NCBI RefSeq assembly: GCF_012985205.1
Contig: NZ_JABEKS010000001.1
Span: forward strand, 1,922,001 to 1,986,000
Source: Planctomonas sp. JC2975
GTDB taxonomy: Bacteria > Actinomycetota > Actinomycetes > Actinomycetales > Microbacteriaceae
DNA length: 64,000 nt
Reading direction: 5' to 3'
Positions 37,401 through 44,939 of the stretch are shown here, piece after piece (positions within the stretch are counted from its first letter, which is position 1; every line of letters starts with the position of its first letter). The position numbers and the translations under genes are program-made. The notes beneath the pieces are model-generated. The model saw nothing but the letters and a program-made list of their open reading frames with translations, ran no database searches and had not been told where the DNA came from.

Positions 37401-39618
37401 CCTCGCCGGAGAGCGCAGGGACCGTGTCCTGCGTCCATGCCTTGTCCACGAGCTGCGGCCCCGTGCCGCCGCCGTTGATCGGGATGATGTCGATGCTGGC
37501 GTCCGCGCACGCCGTCTGCGGCGAGCGCACCGCGTTCGGGTTGGCGACCTTGCTGCAGACGCCGTTGTCGACGGTGACCGGAGTGTCGTTGGTCTGCGTC
37601 GTCTCGACGCCTATGGTCGGGGTCACATTGAATCCGGGCGGCAGTGTGTCGGCGCATCCGCTTGCCGTGCTCGGCAAAAACACGAACTGGATGCCGCCGA
37701 TGTCGGACTTCAGGTCGGCCGGAACGGTGTACGTGTAATTCTGCACCGGCCCCTCGATGCCGCTGGCACCCGGGAACGTCACGTACTTTCCCTGAGACAC
37801 GGACCAGTAGTTCACGGTGAGGGTGGAGCAATTGGGGATGTCCGTCTGCACGTTGTCAGCCGTGAACTGGTTCCAGAATCCCGTCGTGTCCGTCCCCGGG
37901 CTGTTCGGGTCGGAGATGACGAGAGTGTTGGAGCCCACCGACGAGTCGTCCGACACCTTGCCGGTGAGTGAGATCGTGGCCGTGGTTCCAGGGACGCCGT
38001 AGATCTGGGACGGCGTCATCTTCTTGGTCACCTCGGTGTCGACAGTCAGCGGCGAGATGGTGAAGTCCGCCTTCGTGTCCGCGGTGCCCGTCTGGTCCTC
38101 GGTGTTCGTGACGGAGGTGTCGACGAAGTTCGTGCTCGATTTCACCGTGACGACCCGGTTGGCCGTGACGTCGATCGGGATCTCCGCGTACGTGCCGGAT
38201 TCGATGCCGTCGGTGCCCGGCGACTCGTACGTCACGCTGAATCCGTCGACCGTGCAGCCGGACTGCGGATCCGGCAGCGTGTTCACCGCCGTCGTCGAGT
38301 CGGTGGTGGACGCGCAATCGGTGTATGTGTACGTGATCGTCGCCTCGGTGGCCGCTACCGGCCACGTGAGGTTGCTGCCGAATCCGGTGAACGTGAGTCC
38401 CTGCTCGCTGAAGCCCGGCTGTCCCGCCGTGGGTTCGTTGATCGTCAGGGACTCGACATCCTGCGCCCCCACTGTCGCCTTCACGTCGGCCGTCGCGGCT
38501 TGCCCAGACAACAGCGTCGTGTCGTCGAACGACTTGGTGATCGACACGTCCGGCGCGTTCGCAGACATGGTCACGTCTGCGCTGTCGGTCGCCGGGTCAC
38601 TGGACTCTCCGTTCTTCTGCACGATGGTGCTGGCGTCGTTGTGGATCGTGACCGAATCGCCCTCGGGGATAGTCGTGACCTGGTCGTTGGTGGTCGAATG
38701 GATGACGACCTTCCCTGAGGCGCCGGGCGCGTACGTGCCGTGGAAGGTGACGCGGATGCCCTCCGGCGTGTCCGGGGGCACAGGGGCCGTCGTGGTCCAC
38801 GTGCCGTTCACCAGATACTCGATGTCAGTGCTCGTCGTGGTCGGAGGAGGTGTGATGTCCGGGGCACCGCTGAAGTCGAGGTACTGGAGGTTCGTGGGCG
38901 GATTGGCAGGGTCGACGGGATCCTGCACGACGATCGTGTCGACGTTCTGGTTCGACTGGTTACTTGGCGTCAGCGTCCAGTCGACCGGTCGCCCCGGCAC
39001 GGCCGGGATCGTGCTGACCGAAGCGTTCTTGCTCATGCCGGCGTCAAGCGTCGTCGGCACGTTCAGCGTGACATCCGCCGTCCCGTTCTTGCTCGGCGCG
39101 TTGTCGGCGTTCGCCGTTGCGGTGTTCGTGATGGTCTCGCCGTTGTATGTGCCCGGCACATCGGTGGGCACTTGCGCAGAGACCGTGATGATGACCTGAT
39201 TGCCGGCGATCATGCCGGTCTCAGGCGTCCCGTTGTAGGTCCAGCCTTCTGTTGGCGTCACGACGAAGCCGGTCGAACCGGCGTAGCTCACGCTGACCGG
39301 TCCACCGGACGAGAGCGACGCGGTGACCTGCGGGCTGGCATTCGGATTGAGCACGAGCGGAGCCGGCAACTCGTCCGCGACGTTCGCGTTGACGCAGCCG
39401 CCGACCGTCGTCGAACTGCACGAAACGGTGATGCGGTACTGGAACGTGTCGCCCGGTTGGAACGTGGTCTGCGTACCGACCACTTCCTTGGTGATCTGGA
39501 ACGCCGCATCGGGATCGGCCGCGGCTGCGGGCGCCGTCCCGATCAAGGCTCCACTGAGCGTGAGAGCGACGACCCCGACGATCGTCGCCACCCGCATTGT
39601 CCACGAACGCAGTCGCAC
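31447..39618 (-). CDS. Giant cell-wall-anchored repeat protein (DUF5979-like repeats, LAGTG sorting signal)
   Basis: The 2723-residue surface protein begins with a signal peptide (MRVATIVGVVALTLSGALIG, then AAAADPDAAF). About 1780 residues of beta-rich, DUF11-like modules follow; several carry a conserved IxDP/VxDP turn (VVQDPVDP, VISDPNSP, AISDPASL, VISDPSAS). The C-terminal 900 residues are eight tandem DUF5979-like repeats of about 95-110 residues, each with two Cys. LAGTG (residues 2688-2692), a hydrophobic helix and RRRRA form a class E-type sortase signal. GTG 39618 has a GGGGGGTG ribosome binding site. It is probably an adhesin or stalk. Sortase is not in the window. Confidence 0.88.
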   Translation of the reverse strand: MRLRSWTMRVATIVGVVALTLSGALIGTAPAAAADPDAAFQITKEVVGTQTTFQPGDTFQYRITVSCSSTTVGGCVNANVADELPAPLVLNPNASPQVTASLSSGGPVSVSYAGSTGFVVTPTEGWTYNGTPETGMIAGNQVIITVSAQVPTDVPGTYNGETITNTATANADNAPSKNGTADVTLNVPTTLDAGMSKNASVSTIPAVPGRPVDWTLTPSNQSNQNVDTIVVQDPVDPANPPTNLQYLDFSGAPDITPPPTTTSTDIEYLVNGTWTTTAPVPPDTPEGIRVTFHGTYAPGASGKVVIHSTTNDQVTTIPEGDSVTIHNDASTIVQKNGESSDPATDSADVTMSANAPDVSITKSFDDTTLLSGQAATADVKATVGAQDVESLTINEPTAGQPGFSEQGLTFTGFGSNLTWPVAATEATITYTYTDCASTTDSTTAVNTLPDPQSGCTVDGFSVTYESPGTDGIESGTYAEIPIDVTANRVVTVKSSTNFVDTSVTNTEDQTGTADTKADFTISPLTVDTEVTKKMTPSQIYGVPGTTATISLTGKVSDDSSVGSNTLVISDPNSPGTDTTGFWNQFTADNVQTDIPNCSTLTVNYWSVSQGKYVTFPGASGIEGPVQNYTYTVPADLKSDIGGIQFVFLPSTASGCADTLPPGFNVTPTIGVETTQTNDTPVTVDNGVCSKVANPNAVRSPQTACADASIDIIPINGGGTGPQLVDKAWTQDTVPALSGEDRTTRIGWSTSGLNLKSMAISDPASLGELTDVSTSVFDAWNLKQIAPITTADDPQIAQDVISEVSLYEDGAWVDITAQACASGCTGQFGGYTLSGAQQQAATGLRFVYSERTAGAGVGSSYDFSRPLNLVWTLRDTLRSNPTQYVLGTEHTYTYNTGDPGVVNNTVQGDGTLQDDSVYTSSANDTITITDSPVNVELSKSFDQADLGLPQEGTDQSDYPLISSTMTGTNNTAGKISSMVISDPSASQAAPTVFDTLNLYSIDTVTPPPGATADDTTVTLAGGTAAGTYTLADAQALSPTDLSTVTGIQVSFGTPDGAPIINTAAQGIVGLTWQLRSTYRSSGLPMQPTNGNAVENDAHVQVDSPDRIPCTDPPSGFCSSGEADANASFNIVEANYTVTTQKSIDPPTMTEDVTPPNYTSTLVSQPDGNARTILMTTTDDTPTFWNTMDYTGASISVPVPVNEVRMDVLTDDPANGKTITWAVVAGQLVASCNGTIVTQTSACWTTGEWVSSTGTVTFDLPNGVSASQVVGVRFEARELVDGTPVQWERPYNPKLSYSLSTMRREFTRSDPSLLVGTDRPDLQPNPGETQLGIITNTVRSHGDAQFGPGESFTDDSSATATTLVQHLVNSVKVTKTRGSAALLDANGSIPYVFTVTNTGQWDMTGLTVTDQITPLVGNPAQSPVIEPTPPAYTFTLMGPNGEIGDTTGFSAHLDESTGIITVTTPDDFVFVHGWTLTVGAPLLFRPGLDPDTVIHNTVTATSDRLFETCQSTTTDMVPNPDTHNVADCAADTTVAPAASSVVSMKKWVKGDSAGDPADPSQDDLGVLNVAGTGADECSTSTDDFYSYPCAPITRPGGNETWKLDFTNSGNANARVIAAVDTLPAVGDQGVIVPGGRGSQFATTLVGSVEANLDPLATLTAYYSTQVLSQDCNENAIRVYTDQTSTDPACDFGWTAFDSSTPESELAAARSVEFVVTYPETPFGSGLRPGSTLSISFDTRTPSVLPKESAVPSGEPIAYNSFAGASRTVATVSQPEHGELPAEPQRVAVATATGQLQMVKEVNAPDFSGDVNLPNSYPMLVTCTSNGQAVDLMFADGSDASRPSVPSDGSVFVYDNTTGPVNLPLFASCTVVEDPAIPGDTATVSPTTPLTADRDVSTNDQVDHPYVGTPDEARFTISNTFTAGGFTVSKAVDNGGAENQDGDAIVYDQAFTFTASCTYLGQEAVTAADQTFTLHDGESKAFTGIPTGAECTVTETDDGGAGSTDITLTTGGDTSTTTGSSTQFTVGDGNATITTAAFTNHMTVGSVSITKVITGSGAADYGQGPFTFHTTCTLDGADPNTVYDETFQLSPPDDLTKTIDNLPTGASCTTEETDFAGAQTHNVTPDSVTVGDGDTQTFTATNDFQTGALNIHKIIDGDGAATWGQGPFEVSVACMYNGSPVSIPGGATRELSSAGNWEASYDPLPIGAVCDISEIDDQGATSTTITDADGNEVSEVTITSQTTPLQLTVTNTFDVGSIQVDKVIAGASGGSHVGDTFQILATCTYQGETITVPGGAARELTVGTPVVYDDLPIGTVCSITETDDSGAVASIVVPQSVTVTSNGTDDTVQVHVINAYTVGGFTVTKTVDSDAVDRNGDPLVYDQAFTFAASCTYNGVSTLDTTFSITDGGSQSFSDLPTDSVCTVTETDDGGAGSTDITLNQTGQPPVSSSGDSVQFAIGVRIISVTTVAFTNTMTAGSLDLLKVVNGAGAATWGAGPFTLHVLCTYSGADPNIVYSNDVVLGGDDPLETTIDGLPTGATCIVTEPDAAGAQNTTIDPHVVTIGAEDTVSVTVTNTFTIGQIVVSKKVDGPGASEHQNDTFGVHLACTWNGGAIAIPGGADRSLTVADPVTYSDLPVGAECVVSETDTGGALQVQMTPATEGNVQTSSVTVGDGTAVQVVVTNSFDPTSSWLAGTGSSLVPALITAIGLLVAGLGIALAGILRRRRA

Positions 39619-39764
39619 GTGTGCACCCCCCGATGCCGACGATCCGATGGCAGGCCGAACCGCCGTCGCCCTCCCATCGTGCCTCTGACCATCGGGTCGC
39701 GCCACCCTCGACCCCATCCGAGTTGGGTGAGATGACCCAGGCAGGGTGCTCATACGATCGCCCC

Positions 39765-40982
39765 ATGGATGCCAGGATCGCGCCCATCGTGCTCATCCCC
39801 GCGCTGGCTCTTCTGGCGCCGATCTTGTCGACGCTCGTCGGCCGTTTCGTAAAAATACCCCTGGTCGTGTACGAAATCGTGCTCGGCATTCTTGCGGGTC
39901 CCAGCGTGCTGGGCTGGATCCCGAAATCGGATGCCCTCACCACCTTCTCCAACTTCGGCCTCGCGTTCCTCTTCTTCATGGCCGGCAACGAGATCGACTT
40001 CGCGACGATCAAGGGGCGCCCGCTGAACAGGGCCATCATCGGGTGGCTCATCTCGCTCGCGGGCGGACTCGTGCTCGGCATCCTGCTGGCGCCCACTCCG
40101 ATCGCGGGGATCTACGTCGGCATAGCGCTGTGCTCGACCGCGCTCGGCACGCTCATGCCTCTCCTGCGCGACGCCGGTGAGCTGCGAACACCGTTCGGGC
40201 TCGCGGTGACGGCCGTCGGCGCGATCGGCGAGTTCGGCCCGCTCGTCGCGATCTCGCTGTTCCTCTCCGGACGCACGCCGCTCGCCGGGGCCCTCGTGCT
40301 GATCGGGTTCGTCATCATCGCGGGAGTCGGGGTGTGGCTGGCATCCCGCGGAACGCACGAGCGGTTCCACCGTCTGGTGACCGCAACAATGCACACCAGC
40401 GGCCAGTTCGTCGTGCGCTTCGCCGTCGCGATCATCGCCGCGCTCGTCGGGCTCAGCATCGCGCTGGGGCTGGACATGCTGCTCGGAGCGTTCGCCGCCG
40501 GCATCCTGAGCAAAGTGTTGCTCTCCGGCGCCAAGCCCGAGACGTCCGAGCAGATCGAGGGCAAGATCGAGGCTGTCGCGTTCGGCGTCGTCGTCCCGGT
40601 CTTCTTCCTCACGACTGGCGTCAACTTCGACCTGCTCGGGCTGCTCGCGGACTCGCGGGCGCTCATCCTGCTGCCGATCTTCCTGGTGCTCTTGCTCGTC
40701 GTGCGCGGTCTCCCTGGGCTGATCGCCTCACCGAAGGGCGCGACCGGCAAGGACCGCGGCGCGCTGGCGCTCTTCTCAGCAACCGCGCTGCCCATCATCG
40801 TTGCCGTGACGAACATCGGTCTGAAACAGCACGACCTGTCGTCGGGAACGGCAAGCGCACTCGTCGGCGCCGGGATGCTGTCGGTACTGCTCTTCCCGGT
40901 GATCGCACTGGCGCTGCGGCGCAGCTCAGCCGACGGCGGCGTGCGCCCGCCTGACGCTGAGCACGTGCCGACCGTAGGGTGA
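39765..40982 (+). CDS. CPA2-type cation/proton antiporter
   Basis: The 405-residue membrane protein has 11-13 hydrophobic helices and the monovalent cation:proton antiporter-2 pattern: LLAPILSTLVGRFVKIPLVVYEIVLGILAGPSVLGWI, FGLAFLFFMAGNEIDF (acidic residue in the helix), FVVRFAVAIIAALVGLSIALGLDMLLGAFAAGI, and a short cytoplasmic tail. No RCK domain is present. It would exchange Na+ or K+ for protons. ATG 39765 is divergent from the giant surface protein, 146 nt away; the C-terminal 20 residues are polar. It is a single gene. Confidence 0.9.
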   Translation: MDARIAPIVLIPALALLAPILSTLVGRFVKIPLVVYEIVLGILAGPSVLGWIPKSDALTTFSNFGLAFLFFMAGNEIDFATIKGRPLNRAIIGWLISLAGGLVLGILLAPTPIAGIYVGIALCSTALGTLMPLLRDAGELRTPFGLAVTAVGAIGEFGPLVAISLFLSGRTPLAGALVLIGFVIIAGVGVWLASRGTHERFHRLVTATMHTSGQFVVRFAVAIIAALVGLSIALGLDMLLGAFAAGILSKVLLSGAKPETSEQIEGKIEAVAFGVVVPVFFLTTGVNFDLLGLLADSRALILLPIFLVLLLVVRGLPGLIASPKGATGKDRGALALFSATALPIIVAVTNIGLKQHDLSSGTASALVGAGMLSVLLFPVIALALRRSSADGGVRPPDAEHVPTVG

Positions 40983-41074
40983 GCGGCCCTGCTGCCGATA
41001 ATCTTCGGCTGCTGACGCCTCGTACCGGCCTGTTCCGTGCCTGGCACGACGCGACCCGCGCTCCGAAATCCGGA

Positions 41075-41121
41075 GCTCGCAACGAATACCGAAGGTTTCC
41101 TCCGGTATTCGGCGCGAGAGC
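41075..41121. terminator. Hairpin between convergent antiporter and serine hydrolase genes
   Basis: CGAATACCG (41083-41091) pairs with CGGTATTCG (41103-41111), and outer GCTCGC / GCGAGAGC pairs extend the stem. A smaller GCTCCG...CGGAGC stem lies just left, near 41060. The 200-bp gap contains no ORF, so this is probably a bidirectional terminator. Confidence 0.6.
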
Positions 41122-41182
41122 GCAATCACTCCGGTTTTCGTAACGCGACGCGCGACGTGGCGCACGGCGGGCCGCGGCCCGG

Positions 41183-42850
41183 TCAGCGCTCGACGACGAA
41201 CGACTCCCCCGGGCGCACCGCGCGAAGCTGGTAGGCGCCGGCGAAGCCGAGCGATCGCGAGGTCCACTGGGCGGTGACGGTGCTGGCCTGCGTGTCGAAC
41301 GTCAGCGTGAGGCGATGCGGGGTGTCGATGAAGGCGACGTCGATGCGCGGGGTGGCGACGGAATCCGCATCGAGGATGCCGCCCCTCGCCGCGATCGGAA
41401 CCTCGAGCGTTCCCGAGTCCCCGCCCTCGGTCACCGCCCACGAGCCGTCACCGACCCGGCCGCCGACCGAGCCTGTCGGCGTGGACGGCGTCTGCGGCAC
41501 CGCGACGGCGGCGATCCAGCCCTGGGCGCTCGCCCGGTCCGGGTCGTCGACGGCGTCGTCGAGGGGCACCGCAGACGTTGTCGGGCGCTGCGACCCATCG
41601 GCCGACGCACTGCCGGCCGGGTCCTCGTGCAGCGCGACCGTCCAGCCGTCGGCGTCGCGCTGCAGCACGACGCGCGTCAGCTGGGGGTATCCGTCGGGAG
41701 CATCCGGGTCACCCACCGAACGGTACTCACCGGCCGCCGAGGCGTCCAGCTGCGCGAACGGCCGCAGATCCGCGGGGAACGGGATGCTCAACTCGAGACC
41801 GAGCAGCGCCTCGCCGCCGTCCGGCCGAGGTGCGAGCGGCTCGTCGTGGAACGCAGGAAGCAGGTGCTCCCACACCAGGTTCAACTCCTGCTGCATGTCG
41901 TGCACCTGCGCAGTGATGGCCACCACGGCATCCTGCTCGGGAAGCACGAGGCAGAACTGGCCGAAGGCGCCGTCTCCGCGGAAGCCGTGGCGCGACATCC
42001 AGAACTGGAAGCCGTATCCCTGGGCCCAATCGGACTCCGGGGCCAGCGGATCTCCGGGCGTCGCGTTCGCCACCTGCAGGCTCGTCGCCTCCTTCACCCA
42101 CCACTCGGGGAGCAGACGCTCGCCGTCCCACACTCCGCCGTCGAGGTAGAGCCGTCCGAGCTTCGCGATCGCCTCAGGCGGCGCGAAGAGTCCGGAGAAG
42201 CCCAGTTCGACATCTGCCGGCTGCTGCTGCCACCCGAGCGGCGGGATTCCCAGAGGCTCGAAGAGCCGCGTCTGCAGATAGTCGGTGAGGCGCTGTCCCG
42301 AGCGCCGCTGCACGATCACGCCGAGTGTGTAGGTGGCGAGTTGGTTGTATGTGAACACCGTGCCGGGCTCGCGCTCCGGCGGGGTGGCAAAGAACTGACG
42401 GATCGGATGCTCGCGGTCCTGCCAGAACGACACGATCATGTCCTGCAGGTGGCCGGTCGCCATCGAGGCGAGATGCCGCACCAGGATGCGCCGGCTCTCG
42501 GGCGCGACGCTGTCCGCGTACTCCGGAAAGTAATCGACGGCGGAAGTGTCCAGGTCGAGGAGGCCCTCTGCGGCGGCGAATCCCGCTGCCGTGCTCGTGA
42601 AGCTCTTGCTCAGCGAGTACACGAGCTGCGGACGGGTCGTCGCATACGGCGCCCACTGAGCCGAAGCGACCACCGCGCCATGCCGGACCACGATCAGTGC
42701 GTGCGGATCGATCGCGGGATCCGCGTCGTAGGCGTCGATGAGCGCGCGGATCCCCGCCGGATCCACGCCCTCGGCCTCCGCGGTGCTCGTGCGCCAGAAC
42801 GCGCTGGCTCGGGTTTCGGTCGGCTGGCCGGATGAGGTGGGCACAGGCAT
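41183..42850 (-). CDS. Beta-lactamase-fold serine hydrolase (class C-like)
   Basis: The 555-residue protein has the serine beta-lactamase/D-alanyl esterase fold. SLSKSF is the SxxK motif (catalytic Ser and Lys), and YNQLATYTLGVIV gives the Tyr-x-Asn motif. A later HGFRGDGAFGQF segment fills the third-motif position (HxG-like). The C-terminal 170 residues form an extra beta domain. No signal peptide is obvious, so a cytoplasmic role is likely, more an esterase than an antibiotic hydrolase. ATG 42850 is taken as the start; ATG 42889 is an alternative. It is divergent from a TetR gene. Confidence 0.82.
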   Translation of the reverse strand: MPVPTSSGQPTETRASAFWRTSTAEAEGVDPAGIRALIDAYDADPAIDPHALIVVRHGAVVASAQWAPYATTRPQLVYSLSKSFTSTAAGFAAAEGLLDLDTSAVDYFPEYADSVAPESRRILVRHLASMATGHLQDMIVSFWQDREHPIRQFFATPPEREPGTVFTYNQLATYTLGVIVQRRSGQRLTDYLQTRLFEPLGIPPLGWQQQPADVELGFSGLFAPPEAIAKLGRLYLDGGVWDGERLLPEWWVKEATSLQVANATPGDPLAPESDWAQGYGFQFWMSRHGFRGDGAFGQFCLVLPEQDAVVAITAQVHDMQQELNLVWEHLLPAFHDEPLAPRPDGGEALLGLELSIPFPADLRPFAQLDASAAGEYRSVGDPDAPDGYPQLTRVVLQRDADGWTVALHEDPAGSASADGSQRPTTSAVPLDDAVDDPDRASAQGWIAAVAVPQTPSTPTGSVGGRVGDGSWAVTEGGDSGTLEVPIAARGGILDADSVATPRIDVAFIDTPHRLTLTFDTQASTVTAQWTSRSLGFAGAYQLRAVRPGESFVVER

Positions 42851-42945
42851 CCTCTCGTCGTCGCTGAGCGTGTCGTCCGAGCATGTCATTTCGGGCGCAA
42901 CCGCGCGGAACGCACCTGCCGGGCAACGGCATCGGCAAGTCCATT

Positions 42946-42970
42946 TGTTACTAGTCACTAACTAGTAACA
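42946..42970. promoter_or_regulatory. TetR operator candidate overlapping the regulator's start codon
   Basis: Perfect 10-bp arms TGTTACTAGT (42946-42955) and ACTAGTAACA (42961-42970) flank a 5-bp spacer. The last base of the palindrome is the A of the TetR ATG (42970). It is AT-rich in a GC-rich region. Bound repressor would block the TetR/MFS transcript and perhaps the divergent hydrolase gene. Confidence 0.8.
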
Positions 42971-43551
42971 TGACCACCATGGCGGAGCGGATGCGCGGGG
43001 ACGCGCGGCGGGCACAGGTACTGGAGATCGCGGGCCGCGAGTTCGCGGAGCGCGGGCTCTCCGGCGCGTCCGTCGAGGCGATCGCACGCGAGGCGGATAT
43101 CACCCAGGCCTACGTCTTCCGCATGTTCGGCACCAAGAAGGCGCTGTTCCTGGAGCTCGTCACAGCGGCGTTCGACAGGGTCAGCGAAGGCATGATGGCG
43201 GCCGGCGAGGGGATGACGGGCACCGAGGGCCTCTCCCGCATGGGCGCCCAGTACTACGACCTCCTCGCCGATCGCACGGCGCTCCTCCTTCAGCTGCAGG
43301 GTTTCGCCGCCTGCGGAGATCCGGAGGTGCAGACGGCCGTGCGCGAACGACTCGCCCGCATGTGGCACGTCGTCGCCGACACGACCGCCCTCGACGCCGT
43401 CACCGTCAAGTCGTTCCTCGCCTTCGGCATGCTGCTGAACGCCGGAGCCGCCGTGGACGTCGCGCACATCGACGAGGCGTGGGCCGACGGAATCCGAACG
43501 CTCGTCAAGCCAGGACTGTTCGACCACATCACGGCCGAGACGAACCGGTGA
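42970..43551 (+). CDS. TetR-family transcriptional regulator
   Basis: The 193-residue protein has the TetR HTH (QVLEIAGREFAERGLSGASVEAIAREADITQAYVFRMFGTKKALFLELV) and a helical ligand domain with LLQLQGFAACGDPEVQTAVRERLARMW. ATG 42970 immediately follows a perfect palindrome, so the mRNA may be leaderless or have a very short leader. The stop overlaps the GTG of the MFS gene, a regulator-pump operon typical of drug-responsive systems. The ligand is unknown. Confidence 0.9.
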   Translation: MTTMAERMRGDARRAQVLEIAGREFAERGLSGASVEAIAREADITQAYVFRMFGTKKALFLELVTAAFDRVSEGMMAAGEGMTGTEGLSRMGAQYYDLLADRTALLLQLQGFAACGDPEVQTAVRERLARMWHVVADTTALDAVTVKSFLAFGMLLNAGAAVDVAHIDEAWADGIRTLVKPGLFDHITAETNR

Positions 43552-44939
43552 GCGCGCCGCCGACCGCCGCCTCTCCGCGCCGCCTGGGTGCAGCGCTCGT
43601 CACCATCGCGTTCCTCGGCGCCGTCATCGGCGGCGTCGGCGCACCACTCATCACGTCAGTGGCGCTCGACCTCGCCGTCCCGCTGGATGCCGCGCAGTGG
43701 ACGCTCACCGTCACGCTCTTCTCCGGTGCGATCGCCGCCCCCGTGCTCGGTCGCCTCGGCACCGGCCCCCACCGACGCACCACCGTGCTGATCACCCTCG
43801 GACTGGTCGCACTCGGCGGCCTTCTGACGGCCGTACCGCTGCCCGCCGGTGGCTTCTCATTCGGCGTGCTGCTGGCCGGCCGCGCACTGCAGGGCCTCGG
43901 TCTCGGGGCCCTGGCCCTGCTGATGAGCGTCGCCCGCGACCATCTGCCGCCGGAACGAGCCCGCTGCGCCATCGCGACCATCTCCGTCGCGGGAACCGTC
44001 GGAATCGGCATCGCCTACCCGCTCATGGGACTCGTCGACCAGTACCTGGGACTCCGCGCTGCCTACGGGCTCGGCTTCCTCATCTCGCTCACCGGGCTCG
44101 TCATCGCGTGGAGGGCGATCCCGCGGGATGCGTCGCGTGCGAGCATCCGCATCGACATCGGCGGCGCCGTGCTCCTCGGCATCGGCACGCTCGGCGTGCT
44201 GCTCTGCGTGGCGCAGCCTTCCGTGTGGGCGAAAGTGTGGGTCGGGGCAACCATCCTCGTCACCGCCGGCATCGCGCTGGCCGCGTGGGTGGTCGTCGAG
44301 CGGCGCTCGTCCGCCCCGCTCGTCGACGTGCGCCTGCTCGCGCGCGCCGGACTCCTGAGCGCCAACGCCGCGATGCTCGTCTCCGGCGTCGGCATGTACC
44401 TCCTGTTCTCGCTTCTCACCCGCTTCGTGCAGACGCCGCAGGCCGCGGGCTACGGATTCGGGCTCTCCGGGCTCGCGGCGGGTGCGGCGCTCATCCCGTT
44501 CTCGTTGTTCGGGTTCGCGGCGGGACGACTGACGCCCTGGATGACGCGCCTCGCGACAGCGAGGTGGGCGTTCGTGATCCATGCCTCGTTCGTCGCCGTT
44601 GCCGCGCTCGTCTTCGCGACCCTTCCGGGATCGCTCATCGCGACGCTCGCCGCGATGGCCGTGCTCGGCTTCGGTGTCGGCGGGGTCTCCGCGACCATGC
44701 CGGGGCTCGTGCTGGCTGGCTCGCCCAGTGAGGAGACGGCGAGCGTTCTCTCCATCAACCAGATCGTCCGCAGCGTCGGGTTCAGCATCGGCAGCGCCCT
44801 CGCCGGACTGCTGCTCGCCACGGCGACCCCGCACGGCAGCGTGTTCCCGTCGGAGAACGGCTATGCCATCGCCGCGGCGTGCGTGCTTCCGCTTCTCGTG
44901 CTCAGCGCGGCCGTCATTCTGGTTCCCCATCGCCGGTGA
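43548..44939 (+). CDS. MFS transporter (drug-efflux type)
   Basis: The 463-residue protein has about 14 hydrophobic helices, with GRALQGLGLGALALLMSVARDHLPPERA as the family's conserved loop. It resembles DHA2-type proton-driven exporters. GTG 43548 overlaps the TetR stop (GTGA), which fixes the start and implies coupling. It ends inside the convergent mobA gene: the two coding regions overlap tail to tail by 26 nt. The substrate is unknown; the TetR partner suggests control by a toxic compound. Confidence 0.9.
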   Translation: MSAPPTAASPRRLGAALVTIAFLGAVIGGVGAPLITSVALDLAVPLDAAQWTLTVTLFSGAIAAPVLGRLGTGPHRRTTVLITLGLVALGGLLTAVPLPAGGFSFGVLLAGRALQGLGLGALALLMSVARDHLPPERARCAIATISVAGTVGIGIAYPLMGLVDQYLGLRAAYGLGFLISLTGLVIAWRAIPRDASRASIRIDIGGAVLLGIGTLGVLLCVAQPSVWAKVWVGATILVTAGIALAAWVVVERRSSAPLVDVRLLARAGLLSANAAMLVSGVGMYLLFSLLTRFVQTPQAAGYGFGLSGLAAGAALIPFSLFGFAAGRLTPWMTRLATARWAFVIHASFVAVAALVFATLPGSLIATLAAMAVLGFGVGGVSATMPGLVLAGSPSEETASVLSINQIVRSVGFSIGSALAGLLLATATPHGSVFPSENGYAIAAACVLPLLVLSAAVILVPHRR

